Positions 16,803 through 28,369 are shown, counted from the stretch's first letter. The stretch is 64,000 bases of DNA from Marivita sp. (GCF_020055675.1 NZ_JAIPUS010000001.1:1-64000), one strand, 5' to 3'. Numbers and translations are program-made. Notes: generated by a model from the letters alone, not told the origin.

Positions 16803-18320
16803 ATGATCACCCGCAAACCTGTTGTTCTGACCATCCTCGACGGCTGGGGCCTGCGCGATGACGCGACAGCAAATGCCCCGAAACTGGCGCATACCCCGAC
16901 GATGGACCACCTTCTGGCGACCTGCCCGCACGCCACATTGGTCACACACGGTCCCGATGTCGGCCTGCCCAGGGGCCAGATGGGCAATTCCGAAGTCGGA
17001 CACACCAATATCGGCGCGGGCCGCGTCGTGGCGATGGACCTGGGCCAGATCGACCTTGCCATCGAAGATGGCAGCTTTTTCGAAAACACCGCGATTCTCG
17101 ATTTCGCCAAGGCGGTGAAATCGGCCGGCGGGCGCGCGCATCTCATGGGTGTCGTGTCAGACGGCGGGGTGCATGGGCATATCAGCCACATCAAGGCCGC
17201 GGTGAAAATGCTCACAGAGCTGGGCGTCGATGTCGTGCTGCACGCGATCACCGACGGGCGCGACGTCGCGCCGACTTCGGCCAAGGGGTTCATCGCCGAC
17301 CTGGGCAAGAGCCTGCCGAAGGATGCCGCCATCGGCACCGTGATCGGGCGCTACTACGCGATGGACCGCGACACGCGTTGGGACCGGGTCGAACGCGCCT
17401 ACAAAGCCATGATCCTGGGACAAGGAGCCCGCGCCGACAGCGCGCTTGCGGCGATCGAAGACGCCTATGCCAAGGACCAGTCCGACGAATTCATCGAACC
17501 GCGCGTGATCGGCGATTATCAGGGGTTGGCCAGCGGCGACGGGGTCTTTTGCCTCAACTTCCGCGCTGATCGGGCGCGCGAAATCCTCGCCGCCATCGGA
17601 GCGCCGGATTTCGACGGGTTCGACCGCGACAGGCCCGACCTCTCCGGGCTTCTGGGCATGGTGGATTACTCCACCGACCATAACGCCTACATGACAACGG
17701 CCTACCCCAAGCAGGATATCCGCAACACGCTGGGCGAATGGATCGCCAAACAGGGGCGCACGCAGTTCCGCCTTGCCGAGACCGAAAAATACCCGCATGT
17801 CACCTTCTTTCTCAATGGCGGGCAGGAAACGCCACAGCACGGCGAAGACCGTGCCATGCCCAAAAGCCCGAAGGTGGCCACCTATGATTTGCAGCCCGAA
17901 ATGTCTGCGGCCGAGGTGACCGAAAAATTCGTCGCCGCGGTGAACGCAGGCTACGACCTGATCGTGACCAACTACGCCAATCCCGACATGGTCGGCCATA
18001 CCGGCGATCTGGATGCCGCGATCACGGCCTGCGAAGCGGTCGATGCCGGGCTGGGACGCGTTCTCGAAGCTGTCGACGCGGCTGGCGGTGCGATAATCGT
18101 CACCGCCGATCACGGCAATTGTGAAACCATGGTCGATCCCGTCACCGGCGGCCCGCACACCGCACATACCACAAACCTCGTGCCGGTGGTGCTCTTTGGG
18201 GGGCCGGAGGACGCGCGCCTGGCCGATGGCCGCCTTGCCGACCTCGCCCCGACGCTTCTGGCGCTGATGGGCCTGCCGCAGCCCGCGGAAATGACGGGCC
18301 AAAGCCTGATTCGCCCGTGA
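16803..18320 (+). CDS. gpmI: 2,3-bisphosphoglycerate-independent phosphoglycerate mutase
   Basis: This enzyme interconverts 3- and 2-phosphoglycerate in glycolysis using two manganese ions and a phosphoserine. The 505-residue length is normal for the family. Visible signatures are PVVLTILDGWGLRDD at the N-terminus, the catalytic serine in GNSEVGHTNIGAGR near residue 60, AITDGRDVAP and GRYYAMDRDTRW. The second metal site is TADHGNCETM, near residue 440, followed by GPHTAHTTNLVPVV. The frame extends upstream to 16587 but that part lacks the family pattern. It overlaps the next gene by GTGA and so leads a gpmI-envC-ctpA operon. Confidence 0.96.
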   Translation: MITRKPVVLTILDGWGLRDDATANAPKLAHTPTMDHLLATCPHATLVTHGPDVGLPRGQMGNSEVGHTNIGAGRVVAMDLGQIDLAIEDGSFFENTAILDFAKAVKSAGGRAHLMGVVSDGGVHGHISHIKAAVKMLTELGVDVVLHAITDGRDVAPTSAKGFIADLGKSLPKDAAIGTVIGRYYAMDRDTRWDRVERAYKAMILGQGARADSALAAIEDAYAKDQSDEFIEPRVIGDYQGLASGDGVFCLNFRADRAREILAAIGAPDFDGFDRDRPDLSGLLGMVDYSTDHNAYMTTAYPKQDIRNTLGEWIAKQGRTQFRLAETEKYPHVTFFLNGGQETPQHGEDRAMPKSPKVATYDLQPEMSAAEVTEKFVAAVNAGYDLIVTNYANPDMVGHTGDLDAAITACEAVDAGLGRVLEAVDAAGGAIIVTADHGNCETMVDPVTGGPHTAHTTNLVPVVLFGGPEDARLADGRLADLAPTLLALMGLPQPAEMTGQSLIRP

Positions 18321-19447
18321 CGCGCCTGGCGCTGATTCTCTGTCTGCTTGGCATGCCGGTGCAGGCGCAAACCCCGGCCGAGGCGGCGCGTACCGCCATA
18401 TCCCAGCTGGAAGCGGCGACCCGCAAGCTTGACGCTGCCGAAAGCGCGCGCAACCGTGTCCGCGCCCTGACAGAGGCCGTCCGCGCCTTCGAAACCGGGC
18501 TGGCCGCGATGCGCGACGGCCTGCGCGCCGCCTCGATCCGCGAAACCGAATTGCGCCGCGTGCTCGATGCGCGCGATGGCGAGGTCACGCGGCTGCTCGC
18601 CGCGCTCTCGGCGCTGGGAACAGATGCCGGACCACAGAGTTTCGTGCATCCCGATGGCCCCATCGGGGCAGCCCGCGCGGGGCTTTTGATGGCGGCGGTC
18701 ACACCCGCGTTGTCCGATGCCGCCGCCGGTCTGCGGGCCGATGTTGAAGAGGCGACCGCCCTGCGCCAGTTGCAACAGGACGCGGCCAACACCCTGCAAT
18801 CCGGGCTGGCCGATCTTCAGACCGCGCGCACCGCGCTGTCCCAGGCAATCGCCGACCGCACCGACCTGCCGCGCAAGTTCACCGAGGATCCCGTGCGCAC
18901 CGCGATCCTGATCGGAGCGAGCGAAACGCTCGATGGCTTTGCCGCCGGTCTCAGCCAGATCACCGAAAACGAAACGGATCTCGATCTGCCTGCGGCGCGC
19001 GCCCGCAAGGGCAGCCTGCCGCTGCCGGTGTCGGGCGAAGTGCTGCGCCGCGCCGGAGAAACCGACGCCGCCGGCGTGACCCGCCCCGGCGTCCTGATCG
19101 CCACGCGGCCCCGCGCCCTGGTGACAACACCCACCGCCGCCACCATCCGCTACCGGGGGCCCCTTCTGGATTATGGTCTGGTCACGATCCTTGAACCTGA
19201 ACCCGATATCCTGTTTGTGTTGGCCGGGCTTGATACGGTGTTTGGCGAAATCGGACAGGTCCTGCCAGAGGCAAGCCCGGTGGGCCTGATGGGTGGACCG
19301 GCAGGGCAAAGCGACGATATTCAATCACCATCCGGTGAAAGGACTGGCGAAGCGCTGTCCGAAACGCTCTATATTGAAGTCAGATCGGGCGACACGCCAG
19401 AGGACCCCCTTGGGTGGTTCACAGCAGATAAGGGAACAACCGAATGA
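18317..19447 (+). CDS. envC: EnvC-like murein hydrolase activator
   Basis: It starts with GTG overlapping the gpmI stop (GTGA). The 376-residue protein has a signal peptide ending near PVQAQ and a long Ala/Arg/Glu/Leu coiled coil covering about residues 25-215. A C-terminal LytM/M23 fold begins at LPLPVSGEVLRRAGE. The LytM metal ligands are missing: the usual H-x-H region reads LYIEVRSG, as in EnvC, which activates amidases rather than cutting peptidoglycan. Segments YGLVTILEP and PVGLMGG match the EnvC core. The gene order mutase-envC-ctpA recurs in many proteobacteria and supports the call. Confidence 0.85.
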   Translation: MTRLALILCLLGMPVQAQTPAEAARTAISQLEAATRKLDAAESARNRVRALTEAVRAFETGLAAMRDGLRAASIRETELRRVLDARDGEVTRLLAALSALGTDAGPQSFVHPDGPIGAARAGLLMAAVTPALSDAAAGLRADVEEATALRQLQQDAANTLQSGLADLQTARTALSQAIADRTDLPRKFTEDPVRTAILIGASETLDGFAAGLSQITENETDLDLPAARARKGSLPLPVSGEVLRRAGETDAAGVTRPGVLIATRPRALVTTPTAATIRYRGPLLDYGLVTILEPEPDILFVLAGLDTVFGEIGQVLPEASPVGLMGGPAGQSDDIQSPSGERTGEALSETLYIEVRSGDTPEDPLGWFTADKGTTE

Positions 19448-20784
19448 ACAAGATTTTGATGGCGGCCTTCGGCGGGACATTGGCGGGCATCCTTGCCACG
19501 ACCCAGTTGGTTGGCCCCCTGGTCGCACAGGAAACCGAGCGGTCATCCAGCGTCTATGAACAGCTCGACCTTTTTGGCGATATCTTCGAACGCATTCGCT
19601 CGCAATATGTCGAGGACGTCAATGAAAGCGACTTGATCGAAGCCGCGATCGACGGGATGCTCACCTCGCTCGATCCGCACTCCAGCTACCTTTCGCCCGA
19701 GGATGCGGCCGACATGCGCGTCCAGACGCGCGGCGAATTCGGCGGTCTCGGGATCGAGGTCACGCAAGAGGACGGGTTCGTCAAGGTGGTTTCGCCCATC
19801 GACGGCACCCCGGCCGATGACGCCGGGATCGAGGCGGGCGACTTCATCACCCATGTCGACGGTGAGTCGGTCCTTGGCCTGACTCTCGACGAAGCGGTCG
19901 ACATGATGCGCGGCCCGGTCGGATCTGAAATCATCATCACCGTGGTGCGCGAGGGCGAAGCCGAACCCTTCGACGTGTCGATCATCCGCGACACGATCAC
20001 GCTCACCGCCGTGCGCAGCCGCTTGCAGGGCGACACGGTTGTGCTGCGTGTGACCACCTTCAACGACCAGACCTTCTCGAACCTCGAAGAGGGTCTTTCC
20101 GAACAGGTCGAAGCCGCCGGCGGCATGGACGCGATCGAAGGCATCGTGCTTGACCTGCGCAACAATCCCGGCGGTCTGCTCAACCAGGCGATCCGCGTCA
20201 GCGATGCGTTCCTCGAAAAAGGTGAAATCGTCAGCACCCGCGGCCGACAGCCCGAGGACGGCGACCGCTACAACGCCACCCCGGGGGATCTTGCCGAAGG
20301 CAAACCGATCGTCGTGCTGATCAATGGCGGCTCCGCCTCGGCCTCCGAGATCGTCGCGGGCGCGCTTCAGGACCACCGCCGCGCCATTGTCGTCGGCACC
20401 AAGAGCTTTGGCAAAGGCTCGGTCCAGACCGTCATGCCCCTGCGCGGCGACGGCGCCATGCGCCTGACCACGGCACGCTACTACACCCCGTCCGGCCGCT
20501 CGATCCAGTCGCTTGGGGTATCGCCCGACATCGTTGTGGCCCAACCCCGCCGCCCGGTGGCCGGAGAAGAGGAAGAAGAGCAGACAAGCCCCTTCAGCCG
20601 CTCCGAAGCCGATCTGCGCGGCAGCCTCGGCAATGACAGCCTGAGCGAAGACGAAATCCAGCAGATCGAGGAGGACCGCGCCAAGGCCGAAGCGGCTGCC
20701 GAGCTGCGCGAAGAGGATTACCAGCTGGCCTATGCCATCGACATCCTCAAGGGTCTGACGGCGCTGCAACCCTCCGACGACTAG
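19444..20784 (+). CDS. ctpA: Carboxy-terminal processing protease, peptidase S41
   Basis: The ATG overlaps the envC stop (ATGA). The 446-residue precursor has an N-terminal signal or anchor (MAAFGGTLAGILATTQLVG). An S41 N-terminal helical part (LDPHSSYLSPEDAADMRV) precedes a PDZ domain at about residues 95-180 (GGLGIEVTQEDGFVKVVSPI). The protease core includes GIVLDLRNNPGGLL. The catalytic Ser-Lys dyad is visible as GSASASE (near residue 300) and KSFGKGSVQT (near 325). It cleaves periplasmic or membrane proteins from the C-terminus, and in several bacteria trims peptidoglycan hydrolases, which fits its neighbour envC. Confidence 0.95.
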   Translation: MNKILMAAFGGTLAGILATTQLVGPLVAQETERSSSVYEQLDLFGDIFERIRSQYVEDVNESDLIEAAIDGMLTSLDPHSSYLSPEDAADMRVQTRGEFGGLGIEVTQEDGFVKVVSPIDGTPADDAGIEAGDFITHVDGESVLGLTLDEAVDMMRGPVGSEIIITVVREGEAEPFDVSIIRDTITLTAVRSRLQGDTVVLRVTTFNDQTFSNLEEGLSEQVEAAGGMDAIEGIVLDLRNNPGGLLNQAIRVSDAFLEKGEIVSTRGRQPEDGDRYNATPGDLAEGKPIVVLINGGSASASEIVAGALQDHRRAIVVGTKSFGKGSVQTVMPLRGDGAMRLTTARYYTPSGRSIQSLGVSPDIVVAQPRRPVAGEEEEEQTSPFSRSEADLRGSLGNDSLSEDEIQQIEEDRAKAEAAAELREEDYQLAYAIDILKGLTALQPSDD

Positions 20785-20816
20785 GGCGCGCTGCGACCCG
20801 GTCCCTGACACGCTCG

Positions 20817-20844
20817 AACCCGGAGGCCTGGCAGCCTCCGGGTT
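20817..20844 (+). terminator. Strong hairpin after ctpA
   Basis: An 11-bp perfect stem, AACCCGGAGGC / GCCTCCGGGTT, with a 6-nt loop lies 32 nt after the ctpA stop. It is followed by TGGTGCT rather than a clear U-tract, so termination may need Rho or be partial. Confidence 0.55.
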
Positions 20845-21010
20845 TGGTGCTGAACCGATCAAGGCAAAGGGTGGCCAAGGCGTCACCGCCCGTCTTGGCA
20901 TTTGAAATCGCCGCGCGTTTATGTATCGAACCCTGGTGCGGCACGGCGGTCCTGTGGAGCCTGACCAGGGCCACGGCCGCTGCGCAAGAGTGAAACGGGA
21001 ACCCCCAACG

Positions 21011-21493
21011 ATGAGCCCCGAAGAGATCGCCCGCCTGCCCTATCGCCCCTGTGTCGGCGTCATGCTCGTGAACCACGAGGGCCATGTCTTCGTCGGCCAG
21101 CGCATCGACAACCCCGGCCCGGCCTGGCAAATGCCCCAGGGTGGCGTGGACAAGGGAGAAGCCGCGCGCGATGCCGCCCTGCGCGAGCTGTGGGAGGAAA
21201 CCGGCGTCACCTCCGACCTCGTGCGGATCGAAGCGGAAACCAAGGACTGGATTCCCTATGACCTTCCACCTGACCTGGTCGGAAAGCTCTGGAAGGGGCG
21301 CTATCGCGGGCAGGAGCAAAAATGGTTCCTGATGCGCTTTGCCGGATCAGACGACCAGGTCAACATCGCGACCGAACATCAGGAATTCAGCCGCTGGAAA
21401 TGGATGGCGCCAGAGCAGCTCATCAACCATATCGTCCCGTTCAAGCGCCACGTCTACGAACGCGTGCTTGCCGCGTTTACAGAGCACCTGTGA
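21011..21493 (+). CDS. rppH: RNA pyrophosphohydrolase (Nudix)
   Basis: RppH removes pyrophosphate from 5'-triphosphate mRNA and starts 5'-dependent decay. The ATG at 21011 gives 160 residues, normal for the family; the frame upstream to 20921 adds nothing similar. The start [20 protein letters not shown] is typical. The Nudix box is intact at about residues 45-67: [12 protein letters not shown] followed by RELWEETGV, with both glutamates of the E-E-x-G metal site. Also diagnostic are [17 protein letters not shown] and FSRWKWM. It converges on aspS with an 8-nt gap between stops. Confidence 0.93.
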   Translation: MSPEEIARLPYRPCVGVMLVNHEGHVFVGQRIDNPGPAWQMPQGGVDKGEAARDAALRELWEETGVTSDLVRIEAETKDWIPYDLPPDLVGKLWKGRYRGQEQKWFLMRFAGSDDQVNIATEHQEFSRWKWMAPEQLINHIVPFKRHVYERVLAAFTEHL

Positions 21494-21501
21494 TACGCGT
21501 A

Positions 21502-23280
21502 TCAGTCCTCGGTCGGGATGACCCGAAGGCCCAGCTCCATCAGCTGATCGCTTGACGGGTCGGACGGGGCATCCATCATGAGGTCTTCGGCCCGCTGGTT
21601 CATCGGGAACATGATGACCTCGCGAATATTCGCCGTGTCGGCCAGAAGCATCACCATCCGGTCGATGCCCGCCGCACAGCCACCATGCGGCGGCGCGCCA
21701 AAACGGAACGCGTTGACCATGCCGCCAAAGCGCTTGCGCACCTCGTCCGCGCCATAGCCGGCAAGCTCGAACGCCTTGAACATGATCTCGGGCTTGTGGT
21801 TCCGAATCGCGCCCGACACCAGCTCGTAGCCGTTGCAGGCAAGGTCATACTGGTAGCCCAGCACATCCAGCGGATTGCCATCCAACGCGTCCATCCCGCC
21901 CTGCGGCATGGAGAACGGGTTGTGGCTGAAATCCACGACGCCGGTTTCCTCGTCCGCCTCGTACATCGGGAAATCCACGACCCAGGCAAAGGCGAACCGG
22001 TCCGTTTCGGTCAGGCCAAGCTCGTCGCCGATGACGACGCGCGCCTTGCCGGCCACGGTCTCGAAGCTCGATGGCTTACCACCAAGGAAAAACGCCGCAT
22101 CCCCGACGCCAAGGCCAAGCTGTTGGCGGATTGCCTCGGTGCGCTCCGGCCCGATATTCTTGGCCAGCGGGCCGGCGGCTTCCAGCCCATCGCCCTGATC
22201 GCGCCAGAAGATATAGCCCATGCCGGGCAGACCCTCTTTCTGGGCAAAGGCGTTCATCCGGTCACAGAACTTGCGGCTGCCGCCACCCGGCGCGGGAATC
22301 GCGCGGATCTCGGTGCCGTCCTGCTCCAGCAGCTTGGCGAAGATGGCAAAGCCCGAACCGCGGAAATGCTCGGACACGACCTGCATCTTGATCGGGTTGC
22401 GCAGGTCGGGCTTGTCGGTGCCATACCACAGCGCCGCATCGCGGTACGAGATTTGCGGCCAGTGGGTATCGACCGCGCGGCCGCCACCATATTCTTCGAA
22501 CACGCCCTGCATCACCGGCTGGATCGTGTCGAAAACGTCCTGCTGGCTGACAAAGGACATTTCCATGTCAAGCTGGTAGAAATCCGTCGGCGACCGGTCG
22601 GCGCGCGGATCCTCGTCGCGGAAACAGGGCGCGATCTGGAAATACTTGTCGAATCCGCTGACCATGATCAGCTGCTTGAATTGCTGCGGCGCCTGCGGCA
22701 GCGCATAAAACTTGCCCGGGTGCAGACGGCTGGGAACAAGAAAATCGCGCGCGCCTTCGGGGCTCGACGCGGTGATGATCGGCGTCTGGTATTCACGGAA
22801 CCCCTGGTCCCACATCCGCTTGCGGATCGACGTGACAACATCCGCCCGCAGCGTCATGTTGCGCTGCATCGCCTCGCGCCGCAGGTCAAGGAACCGGTAG
22901 CGCAGGCGCGTTTCCTCCGGATATTCCTGATCGCCAAAGACGATCAGCGGCAATTCCTCCGCCGCGCCCAGAACCTCGATATCGCGGATGAACACTTCGA
23001 TTTCACCGGTGGGGAGCTTTGGATTCACAAGGCTTGCATCACGCGCCTTCACCTCGCCATCGATGCGAATGCACCATTCCGACCGCACCTTGTCCACCGC
23101 GGCGAAGACCGGGCTGTCGGGATCGCAGAGCAGCTGCGTGATCCCGTAATGGTCGCGCAGATCGACGAAAAGCACACCACCGTGATCGCGGATGCGATGC
23201 ACCCAGCCGGACAGCCGAACGGTGTCGCCGACATTTGCCGCTGTCAGATCTGCGCAAGTATGGGTGCGAAAGGCGTGCAT
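21502..23280 (-). CDS. aspS: Aspartyl-tRNA synthetase
   Basis: This class II synthetase charges tRNA-Asp (possibly also tRNA-Asn). The ATG at 23280 has AAGGGG 10 nt upstream; a second ATG at 23286 is too close to that site. The frame continues upstream to 23817 over the divergent gene and is not coding. The 592-residue protein shows an N-terminal OB fold ([23 protein letters not shown]), motif 2 ([19 protein letters not shown]) and the bacterial insertion domain. Motif 3 is GIDRMVMLL, with [11 protein letters not shown] near the C-terminus. It stands alone, divergent from the cyclopropane synthase gene. Confidence 0.97.
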   Translation of the reverse strand: MHAFRTHTCADLTAANVGDTVRLSGWVHRIRDHGGVLFVDLRDHYGITQLLCDPDSPVFAAVDKVRSEWCIRIDGEVKARDASLVNPKLPTGEIEVFIRDIEVLGAAEELPLIVFGDQEYPEETRLRYRFLDLRREAMQRNMTLRADVVTSIRKRMWDQGFREYQTPIITASSPEGARDFLVPSRLHPGKFYALPQAPQQFKQLIMVSGFDKYFQIAPCFRDEDPRADRSPTDFYQLDMEMSFVSQQDVFDTIQPVMQGVFEEYGGGRAVDTHWPQISYRDAALWYGTDKPDLRNPIKMQVVSEHFRGSGFAIFAKLLEQDGTEIRAIPAPGGGSRKFCDRMNAFAQKEGLPGMGYIFWRDQGDGLEAAGPLAKNIGPERTEAIRQQLGLGVGDAAFFLGGKPSSFETVAGKARVVIGDELGLTETDRFAFAWVVDFPMYEADEETGVVDFSHNPFSMPQGGMDALDGNPLDVLGYQYDLACNGYELVSGAIRNHKPEIMFKAFELAGYGADEVRKRFGGMVNAFRFGAPPHGGCAAGIDRMVMLLADTANIREVIMFPMNQRAEDLMMDAPSDPSSDQLMELGLRVIPTED

Positions 23281-23449
23281 GGTCATGCCCCTTGAAAAAC
23301 GTGTACGTGAATTACGGGCCGATACACCTGCGAACAGCGGGGAAGTCAAGGGACGCGCCAAGGGATTTGGCAGGAAAGCGTTTTCGCGATAGGCTTGGCA
23401 CCGGCAAACACGCACCCAGTCCCGTTCCATGATCAAAAAGGAGGTGGCG

Positions 23450-24685
23450 ATGTGGGATAAAGCTCTCGACGCAATGCTGGCCCGCCTGATCACTTGTGGT
23501 GAGCTGAACGTCACGTATCCGGATGGCACAACCCGGCAATATGGAAAAGACGAAAGCCAGGACGGACCGGTCTGCATCCAACTCACCGACCCGGCCCTGA
23601 CCCGCGAGCTTTGCTTGCGCCCGGTGGTTGCACTCGGCGAAGGGTACATGAACGGCACGCTGATCATCGACCAGCACCGGCTGTTCGATTTTCTCACCCT
23701 TCTCGTGCGCAACCAGAACGCGGGCAATATGCCCGCCTTCCACCGCGGGCTGACACGGGTGCGTGCCGGCTTACGCAAATGGATGCAACGCAACGATCCC
23801 CGCCGGGCGCATCGCAATGTGGCGCATCACTACGACATCTCCGACACGCTCTACACGCAGTTTCTCGACCCGGACATGCAGTATAGCTGCGCCTATTTCG
23901 CGGATCCCGACATGACACTGCAAGAGGCGCAGGCCGCCAAGAAGGCGCATATCGCTGCCAAGCTCTGCCTGTCGCCTGGGCAAAGGGTTCTCGACATCGG
24001 CTGCGGCTGGGGCGGAATGGCCCTGACCCTCGCCCGCGACCACGGCGTTCACGTGACCGGGCTCACCCTGTCGCAGAACCAGCACGCAACCGCCCAGCGC
24101 CGGGCGCAAGAGGCTGGCCTGCAAAACCGGACCGAGTTTCGCCTGCAGGACTACAGGCAAGTGACCGACCGATTCGACAGGATCGTCAGCGTCGGCATGC
24201 TCGAACATGTTGGACTGCCGCAATACCCCACCTATTTCGGCAAGATACACGACCTTCTCGACCCGGACGGCATCGCGCTGGTCCACACCATCGGCCGCGT
24301 CGCCCCGCCGCTGCCAACCTCGCCCTGGCTGGAGAAATACATCTTCCCCGGCGGCTATGTCCCGTCCCTGTCCGACCTCGCCGCGCCGATGGAACGGGCC
24401 GATTTCTGGCTCGCCGATATCGAGGTGCTGCGCGGCCATTACGGCCCGACGCTGAACCGCTGGCGCCAACACTTCGAGGCCAATCTCGACACGGTCCGCC
24501 AGATGTACGACGAACGGTTCATCCGCATGTGGCGCTTTTACCTTGTCGCCTGCGAAATGGCCTTCGAGGAACAGCATCAGGCGGTGTTCCAGATCCAGCT
24601 GAGCCACCGCCAGCATGTCGTGCCGGCCACGCGCGACTACCTTTACCGTCCGCAACAGCACAGCGCATCGCACGCCGCGCAATAG
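23450..24685 (+). CDS. Cyclopropane-fatty-acyl-phospholipid synthase family methyltransferase
   Basis: This enzyme adds a methylene from S-adenosylmethionine across lipid double bonds. The ATG at 23450 has GGAGG (23440-23444) 5 nt upstream, better than the ATG at 23429. The 411-residue protein has an N-terminal lipid-binding domain of about 110 residues. The methyltransferase begins at [18 protein letters not shown] and has SAM motif I as [13 protein letters not shown] near residue 185. SVGMLEHVG and [11 protein letters not shown] match the family active-site loops. It is divergent from aspS with a 169-bp gap. Family membership is clear; another related lipid methylation reaction is possible. 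Confidence 0.92.
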   Translation: MWDKALDAMLARLITCGELNVTYPDGTTRQYGKDESQDGPVCIQLTDPALTRELCLRPVVALGEGYMNGTLIIDQHRLFDFLTLLVRNQNAGNMPAFHRGLTRVRAGLRKWMQRNDPRRAHRNVAHHYDISDTLYTQFLDPDMQYSCAYFADPDMTLQEAQAAKKAHIAAKLCLSPGQRVLDIGCGWGGMALTLARDHGVHVTGLTLSQNQHATAQRRAQEAGLQNRTEFRLQDYRQVTDRFDRIVSVGMLEHVGLPQYPTYFGKIHDLLDPDGIALVHTIGRVAPPLPTSPWLEKYIFPGGYVPSLSDLAAPMERADFWLADIEVLRGHYGPTLNRWRQHFEANLDTVRQMYDERFIRMWRFYLVACEMAFEEQHQAVFQIQLSHRQHVVPATRDYLYRPQQHSASHAAQ

Positions 24686-24819
24686 CCACATCAACGCCCC
24701 GCCCGACCGCGGGCCGCAAACGGCATTCGCCCCTTGCACACAGGTTCGGCATGCCTATAACCCGCAACAATTTGCGGAGCAGCTGTCCCTGCCGTGCCGC
24801 GCCTGAAACGAGGTCAACC

Positions 24820-27800
24820 ATGCCCAAACGCACCGATATCACGTCCATCATGATCATCGGAGCCGGACCAATCGTCATCGGCCAGGCCTGCGAATTCGAC
24901 TACTCCGGGGCCCAGGCCTGCAAGGCGCTGCGCGAGGAAGGCTACCGTGTCATCCTCGTCAACTCGAATCCCGCCACGATCATGACGGACCCGGGATTGG
25001 CCGACGCCACCTATATCGAGCCGATCACACCGGACATCGTCGCCAAGATCATCGAAAAGGAACGCCCCGACGCGCTTTTGCCCACCATGGGCGGCCAGAC
25101 GGGCCTCAACACCTCCCTTGCGCTCGAGGAAATGGGCGTGCTTGCGAAATACGGCGTCGAGATGATCGGCGCGCGCCGCGAGGCCATCGAGATGGCCGAG
25201 GACCGCAAGCTCTTCCGCGAGGCGATGGACCGCATCGGGCTGGAAAACCCCAAGGCCACGATCGTCACCGCGCCGAAGGATGAAAACGGCACTGTTGATC
25301 TCGAATCCGGTGTCGCCAAGGCGCTGGAAACGCTGGATTATGTCGGCCTGCCGGCCATTATACGGCCCGCCTATACGCTCGGTGGGACAGGCGGCGGCGT
25401 TGCCTACAACCGCGAGGACTATATCCATTATTGCCGCTCGGGCATGGATGCCTCCCCCGTGGGCCAGATCCTCGTCGACGAATCCCTTCTCGGCTGGAAG
25501 GAATTCGAAATGGAGGTCGTGCGCGACCGCGCCGACAATGCGATCATCGTCTGCGCCATCGAAAACGTCGATCCGATGGGCGTGCACACCGGCGATTCCA
25601 TCACCGTCGCCCCGGCGCTCACCCTGACGGACAAGGAATACCAGATCATGCGCAACGGCTCGATCGCCGTGCTGCGCGAGATTGGGGTCGAAACCGGCGG
25701 GTCCAACGTGCAATGGGCAATCAACCCCGAAGACGGGCGTATGGTGGTCATCGAAATGAACCCGCGTGTGTCGCGCTCTTCGGCGCTGGCCTCCAAGGCG
25801 ACGGGCTTTCCCATCGCCAAGATCGCCGCCAAGCTGGCGGTGGGCTACACGCTCGACGAGCTTGACAACGATATCACCAAGGTCACACCGGCCAGCTTCG
25901 AACCGACGATCGACTATGTCGTGACCAAGATTCCGAAATTCGCCTTCGAGAAATTCCCCGGATCCGAGCCGCACCTGACGACAGCGATGAAATCCGTGGG
26001 CGAGGCCATGGCCATTGGCCGCACCATCCACGAATCACTGCAAAAGGCGCTGGCGTCGATGGAATCGGGCCTCTCCGGCTTCGATGAGGTCGATATCGAA
26101 GGCGCGCCGGAAAAATCCGCCGTGATCAAGGCGATCAGCCAGCAAACGCCGGACCGGATGCGCACCATTGCGCAGGCCATGCGCCACGGGTTGAGCGACG
26201 ACGAGATCCACGCAACGACCATGTTCGATCCGTGGTTCCTCGCCCGTATCCGTGAAATCATCGACACCGAGGAAGACATCCGCGCAAAAGGGATGCCGCA
26301 GGACGAATCCGGCATGCGCGGGCTCAAGATGATGGGGTTCACCGATGCGCGGCTCGCCGCGCTTACCGGCGAGACGGAAAAGGCCGTGCGCAGCAAGCGC
26401 CTTGGCCTCGGCGTCAAAGCCAGCTTCAAGCGTATCGACACCTGCGCCGCCGAATTCGAAGCGCAGACGCCCTATATGTATTCGACCTACGAAGCGCCCA
26501 TGATGGGCGAGGTGGAATGCGAGGCTCGCCCCTCGGATCGCAAGAAGGTCGTGATCCTTGGCGGCGGTCCCAACCGGATCGGCCAGGGCATCGAATTCGA
26601 CTATTGCTGCTGCCACGCCTGTTTCGCGCTCACCGATGCGGGCTACGAGACCATCATGGTCAACTGCAATCCCGAAACCGTATCCACGGATTACGACACC
26701 TCGGATCGCCTTTATTTCGAACCGCTCACCTTTGAAAACGTGATGGAAATCCTGCGGGTCGAACAGGACAACGGCACCCTGCATGGCGTCATCGTGCAAT
26801 TCGGCGGCCAAACCCCGCTGAAGCTCGCCAATGCGCTCGAAGCCGCAGGAATCCCGATTCTCGGCACAACCCCCGACGCGATCGACCTCGCCGAAGACCG
26901 TGAACGCTTTCAGGCGCTTGTGAAAAAGCTGAACCTGAAACAACCGCGCAATGGCATCGCGTCTTCCGACGCGCAGGCGCTGTCCATCGCCGATGCCATC
27001 GGCTTCCCGCTGGTGATCCGCCCGTCCTACGTTCTGGGTGGCCGCGCCATGGAAATCGTGCGCGACATGGCGCATCTGGAACGCTACATCACCGACGCCG
27101 TGGTGGTTTCTGGCGACAGCCCCGTGCTGCTCGACAGCTACCTCTCCGGCGCGGTGGAACTGGATGTCGATGCGATTTGCGATGGCACGCGCGTGCATGT
27201 CGCCGGCATCATGCAACATATCGAAGAGGCCGGGGTCCATTCCGGCGACAGCGCCTGTTCTCTGCCGCCCTATTCGATCTCCGACTCGCTCATGGCCGAA
27301 ATCAAGCGCCAGACCGAGGAGCTGGCCCTTTCGCTCAATGTTGTCGGCCTGATGAACGTGCAATTCGCGATCAAGGACAACGAGGTCTACCTCATCGAGG
27401 TCAACCCTCGCGCCTCGCGCACCGTGCCCTTCGTGGCCAAGGCAACGGATTCGGCCATTGCCTCCATCGCCGCGCGCGTCATGGCCGGCGAAACATTGGA
27501 CAGCTTCCCGATGCGCGATGCCTATCCGGAAAACGCGGATTACGACACCGTGCTGCCATTGGCCGATCCCATGACGCTGGCCGATCCCATGATGCCCTGG
27601 TTCTCGGTCAAGGAAGCAGTGCTGCCCTTTGCGCGCTTTCCCGGTGTCGACACGATCCTCGGCCCTGAAATGCGCTCAACCGGCGAAGTGATGGGCTGGG
27701 ACCGCTCCTTTCCGCGCGCCTTCCTCAAGGCGCAGATGGGGGCGGGCAACCACCTGCCCCGCACCGGCACCGTGTTCTTTTCGATCAAGACCGAGGACAA

Positions 27801-28152
27801 GACAGATCAACTTGTCGAAACCGCCCGCGTTCTGACCGATCTGGGCTTTTCCATCATCGCCACCGCCGGCACCGCGGCCTTCCTGTCCGAGCATGATATC
27901 GCCTGCGAAACGACGAAAAAAGTCTATGAAGGCCGGCCCAATATCGTCGACTTGATGAAGGATGGCGGCATTGATCTGGTGATGAACACCACCGAGGATA
28001 CCGCCGCTGTCGAAGACAGCAGGGACATCCGCTCCGTCGCGCTCTACGACAAGATTCCCTATTTCACCACCGCCGCAGGCGCCCACGCCGCCGCAATGGC
28101 GATCAAGGCCCGTGAAGAAGGCGACCTGGTGGTCAAGCCGCTCCAGGCATAA
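24820..28152 (+). CDS. carB: Carbamoyl-phosphate synthase large subunit
   Basis: CarB makes carbamoyl phosphate from bicarbonate, ammonia delivered by CarA and two ATP, for arginine and pyrimidine synthesis. The ATG at 24820 has ACGAGG 6 nt upstream. The 1110-residue length fits the large subunit. Two homologous ATP-grasp halves are visible: [20 protein letters not shown] opens the first and [18 protein letters not shown] the second (near residue 577). Substrate loops NPATIMTDP and [19 protein letters not shown] also repeat. The C-terminal MGS-like allosteric domain includes [13 protein letters not shown]. No carA is adjacent. Confidence 0.98.
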   Translation: MPKRTDITSIMIIGAGPIVIGQACEFDYSGAQACKALREEGYRVILVNSNPATIMTDPGLADATYIEPITPDIVAKIIEKERPDALLPTMGGQTGLNTSLALEEMGVLAKYGVEMIGARREAIEMAEDRKLFREAMDRIGLENPKATIVTAPKDENGTVDLESGVAKALETLDYVGLPAIIRPAYTLGGTGGGVAYNREDYIHYCRSGMDASPVGQILVDESLLGWKEFEMEVVRDRADNAIIVCAIENVDPMGVHTGDSITVAPALTLTDKEYQIMRNGSIAVLREIGVETGGSNVQWAINPEDGRMVVIEMNPRVSRSSALASKATGFPIAKIAAKLAVGYTLDELDNDITKVTPASFEPTIDYVVTKIPKFAFEKFPGSEPHLTTAMKSVGEAMAIGRTIHESLQKALASMESGLSGFDEVDIEGAPEKSAVIKAISQQTPDRMRTIAQAMRHGLSDDEIHATTMFDPWFLARIREIIDTEEDIRAKGMPQDESGMRGLKMMGFTDARLAALTGETEKAVRSKRLGLGVKASFKRIDTCAAEFEAQTPYMYSTYEAPMMGEVECEARPSDRKKVVILGGGPNRIGQGIEFDYCCCHACFALTDAGYETIMVNCNPETVSTDYDTSDRLYFEPLTFENVMEILRVEQDNGTLHGVIVQFGGQTPLKLANALEAAGIPILGTTPDAIDLAEDRERFQALVKKLNLKQPRNGIASSDAQALSIADAIGFPLVIRPSYVLGGRAMEIVRDMAHLERYITDAVVVSGDSPVLLDSYLSGAVELDVDAICDGTRVHVAGIMQHIEEAGVHSGDSACSLPPYSISDSLMAEIKRQTEELALSLNVVGLMNVQFAIKDNEVYLIEVNPRASRTVPFVAKATDSAIASIAARVMAGETLDSFPMRDAYPENADYDTVLPLADPMTLADPMMPWFSVKEAVLPFARFPGVDTILGPEMRSTGEVMGWDRSFPRAFLKAQMGAGNHLPRTGTVFFSIKTEDKTDQLVETARVLTDLGFSIIATAGTAAFLSEHDIACETTKKVYEGRPNIVDLMKDGGIDLVMNTTEDTAAVEDSRDIRSVALYDKIPYFTTAAGAHAAAMAIKAREEGDLVVKPLQA

Positions 28153-28324
28153 GCGCGCCGGTCCGTTTGCGCCTGTCGACGAGACATATGCGCCACACCT
28201 GCTGCCCTGCGGACCGGTTTTGCTTCATCCGACGGTCAGAGCACCTCGTCCAAATCCAAGTGACCGCGACACGCTCTGGCCAGACAAAAGGCCGGCCCTC
28301 GCTGTCCTGCAAGCCAAGCAAAGG

Positions 28325-28339
28325 TTAAAAATCGGTTAA
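28325..28339 (+). promoter_or_regulatory. Consensus CtrA box (TTAA-N7-TTAA)
   Basis: The sequence TTAA-aaatcgg-TTAA is an exact match to the known CtrA motif of alphaproteobacteria. It lies in the 246-bp gap between the convergent carB and flgD genes, downstream of both stops, so it has no obvious annotated target. The rest of the gap holds the flgD terminator and an 8-bp inverted pair (CCGGTCCG at 28158, CGGACCGG at 28210) followed by TTTTGCTT, which may end carB. Confidence 0.5.
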
Positions 28340-28369
28340 ACTGCCCGTGCAAGCCTTTGATTTCATTAG

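Noticed and set aside
23281-23817. N-terminal extension of aspS
   Set aside because: It runs antisense through the cyclopropane synthase gene; the OB fold begins at 23280.
24814-27363. Two long minus-strand frames (405 and 442 codons)
   Set aside because: Antisense shadows of carB caused by high GC and codon bias; they are His/Gly/Arg/Asp-rich with no recognisable domain.
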